Positions 5,180-5,708 of a stretch of 5,708 nucleotides of DNA are shown one piece after another (position 1 is the first letter of the stretch; the number at the start of each line of letters is the position of its first letter). The DNA comes from UBA11164 sp002420085 (GTDB lineage: Bacteria; Pseudomonadota; Gammaproteobacteria; Xanthomonadales; Xanthomonadaceae), in the NCBI GenBank assembly GCA_031976395.1, contig DALYLJ010000193.1, positions 1-5,708 on the forward strand, read 5' to 3'. Under the pieces are notes generated by a model. It did no database searches. It saw only the letters and a list, made by a program, of their open reading frames with translations, and was not told the origin of the DNA. A program made the position numbers and the translations under genes.

Positions 5180-5708
5180 ATGACCACGACCACCGAACTG
5201 GCCCGCGTTCGTCTCAAGCATCCCCGTCGGGGCAACCATCCGTGGGTCTTCCAGCGCATGCTGGAAAAGCCCGAGCGCAAGCCGAAGCCGGGCGAAATCG
5301 TCGATCTGTTCGATGTCGAGGGTGGTTGGCAGGCACGCGGCTTCTACAACGGCCACTCCCGGATCAGCTTTCGGGCCTTGAGTGAGGATCGCGACTGTCG
5401 GATCGATGGCGCCTGGTTCGCGCGGATGATCGATCGGGCGGTCGAACTGCGTCGCGACCTGCTGCGTCTGGACGAGGTATCGGATGCCTGGCGGGTGTTT
5501 CATTCCGAGGGTGACGGCATCTCCGGCCTGGTGGTCGATCGCTACGGTGACCTGCTGGTGGTCGAGTTCTTCTCGGCGGGTGCGTTCCGGCATCGGGAGT
5601 GGATCTATGCCGCGCTGTCGGCCCGTTTTCCCGGCTGTCGGTTCTACAGCTTTGCCGAGGAGCACGTGCAGAAGCTGCGGGCGGCGCGGGATGCCGTGGG
5701 CGCCGACC
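5180..5708 (+). CDS. rlmI: RlmI-like 23S rRNA (cytosine-C5) methyltransferase, N-terminal 176 residues; 3' end outside window
   Basis: The open frame runs off the right edge. Residues 5-70 form a PUA-type RNA-binding domain: RLKHPRRGNHPWVF (11-24) and the WQARGFYNGHSRISFRAL region (50-67) follow the E. coli RlmI (YccW) pattern. Residues 70-100 match its helical linker (WFARMIDRAVELR). HSEGDGISGLVVDRYGDLL (108-126) followed by a conserved SAG (132-134) is the characteristic start of the central domain. E. coli RlmI makes m5C1962 in 23S rRNA with S-adenosylmethionine. The SAM-binding Rossmann motifs and catalytic cysteine lie beyond the window, so family is clear but exact specificity is not shown. 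The ATG at 5180 puts the first motif at the usual distance from the N-terminus. An in-frame ATG at 5096 is less likely. It is a housekeeping gene with GC typical of the core part. Confidence 0.9.
   Translation, partial: MTTTTELARVRLKHPRRGNHPWVFQRMLEKPERKPKPGEIVDLFDVEGGWQARGFYNGHSRISFRALSEDRDCRIDGAWFARMIDRAVELRRDLLRLDEVSDAWRVFHSEGDGISGLVVDRYGDLLVVEFFSAGAFRHREWIYAALSARFPGCRFYSFAEEHVQKLRAARDAVGAD

Noticed and set aside
5045..5665. Minus-strand frame of 206 codons opposite the methyltransferase gene
   Set aside because: The plus strand matches RlmI motifs over its whole length, and this frame is its antisense shadow.

Overview
This 5.7 kb window comes from a GC-rich bacterium, most likely a gammaproteobacterium; a Xanthomonadales-type genome would fit. 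That placement rests on roughly 65-68% GC in the core part and on general gene style, not on a marker gene, so it is tentative. It holds six protein-coding genes, two cut by the window edges. I see no RNA gene, CRISPR array, insertion sequence or phage gene.

Left part (1-900): the C-terminal tip of a large polymorphic toxin (probably an Rhs/YD-repeat protein). It has a glycine-rich pre-toxin segment and a nuclease domain with a PD-(D/E)XK-type core. A small cytosolic protein, very likely its cognate immunity protein, follows with no gap (TAG-ATG). By hand count the pair is clearly lower in GC (about 54% for the toxin tip, about 42% for the immunity gene) than the rest, as usual for exchanged toxin-tip/immunity cassettes. 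The low-GC stretch ends abruptly at about 900 in an AT palindrome. A GC-rich gene-free stretch runs from there to 1316.

Centre (1317-3823): two same-strand genes of nearly equal length (385 and 386 aa), each with about seven membrane segments followed directly by a GGDEF (GGEEF) diguanylate cyclase domain. Both keep the catalytic motif and the RxxD product-inhibition site. They look like an old tandem duplication of one membrane-bound c-di-GMP synthase. Their membrane halves have diverged strongly, so they may sense different signals.

Right part (3824-5708): a strong stem-loop separates the second cyclase from a convergent minus-strand gene for an exported protein of unknown function with a CxxC motif just after its signal peptide. 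Divergent from it, running off the right edge, is the N-terminal part of an RlmI-like 23S rRNA methyltransferase. Its start has a -10-like hexamer at leaderless distance and no Shine-Dalgarno sequence.

The functional units are a toxin-immunity pair used in interbacterial competition, a duplicated c-di-GMP signalling module, an orphan exported protein and a housekeeping rRNA modification gene. Nothing in the sequence ties these units into one system.
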